From positions 310,001 to 374,000 of the forward strand of contig NZ_JBNYXW010000001.1 of the NCBI RefSeq assembly GCF_051380875.1: 64,000 nt of DNA, read 5' to 3'. Below the pieces are notes generated by a model. It had not been told where the DNA came from. It worked only from the letters and a program-made list of their open reading frames with translations, and searched no databases. A program made the position numbers and the translations under genes. The DNA comes from Janthinobacterium sp051380875 (GTDB taxonomy: Bacteria > Pseudomonadota > Gammaproteobacteria > Burkholderiales > Burkholderiaceae_D). This document shows positions 63,983 through 64,000 of this stretch, one piece after another (position 1 is the stretch's first letter; every line of letters starts with the position of its first letter).

Positions 63983-64000
63983 TCCGGGCTGTCGCCAGGA

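Overview
The window looks like a chromosomal stretch from a high-GC betaproteobacterium of the Oxalobacteraceae (Janthinobacterium / Massilia / Duganella type). This rests on recognition of the gene set: paired DUF3016 proteins, two PEP-CTERM proteins, an MshQ-like DUF6701 protein, an Aer-type chemoreceptor, FadE, and many signalling genes. No species marker such as rRNA is present. I see no CRISPR array, prophage, transposase or integrase.

Layout. 1-8.6 kb: the 3' end of a sensor kinase, convergent with an HD-GYP response regulator; two tandem DUF3016 genes; a thioesterase; a lipoprotein sugar dehydrogenase; class III (glutathione-dependent) alcohol dehydrogenase; a GlxA-type regulator. 8.7-18.3 kb: a 1040-residue secreted MshQ-like protein, dienelactone hydrolase, SRPBCC protein, M28 peptidase, alpha/beta hydrolase, and a DEAD-box helicase with two DbpA-type RNA-binding domains. 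18.7-24.9 kb: Aer-like receptor, a probable four-gene minus-strand operon (GNAT, MazG-like, two exported proteins), and cytochrome P450 divergent from an AraC regulator. 24.9-31.4 kb: acetolactate synthase divergent from an Lrp-type regulator, a TonB-dependent receptor, and a NarL/UhpB-type two-component pair. 31.8-38.1 kb: a PEP-CTERM protein followed directly by a large subtilase, an enoyl-CoA hydratase-like protein lacking the usual glutamates, a DUF2807 protein and a flavin reductase. 38.1-45 kb: glutamate dehydrogenase, an orphan lipoprotein, TrhP (U32), and a TetR/MFS efflux pair with two identical palindromic operators, then a second PEP-CTERM protein.

45-60.6 kb holds the most unusual structure. 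Two identical intact tRNA-Phe(GAA) genes (48401-48476 and 60495-60570, both minus) alternate with two decayed tRNA-Phe copies in the same orientation: a 3' half at 45131-45177 abutting the fadE stop codon, and a nearly full-length degraded copy at 56498-56567. The segment between the first intact/partial pair carries fadE and a collagen-like lipoprotein. The segment between the second pair carries a compact self-contained module: an ECF-type sigma factor, its membrane anti-sigma factor, a secreted subtilisin-like protease and a secreted Gly/Ala/Asn-rich protein. The upstream regions of the last two share a motif. This tRNA-bounded sigma/anti-sigma/protease/secreted-protein module is my best candidate for an undescribed system.

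60.6-64 kb: a DkgB-like aldo/keto reductase, a C-terminal remnant of a luciferase-like monooxygenase, a UbiH-family hydroxylase and DsbC.

A family of strong hairpin terminators with the core AACGCC...GGCGTT recurs at 44.1, 45.1, 48.4, 54.2 and 60.5 kb. Many reading frames antisense to real genes are long because of the high GC content and were left out.
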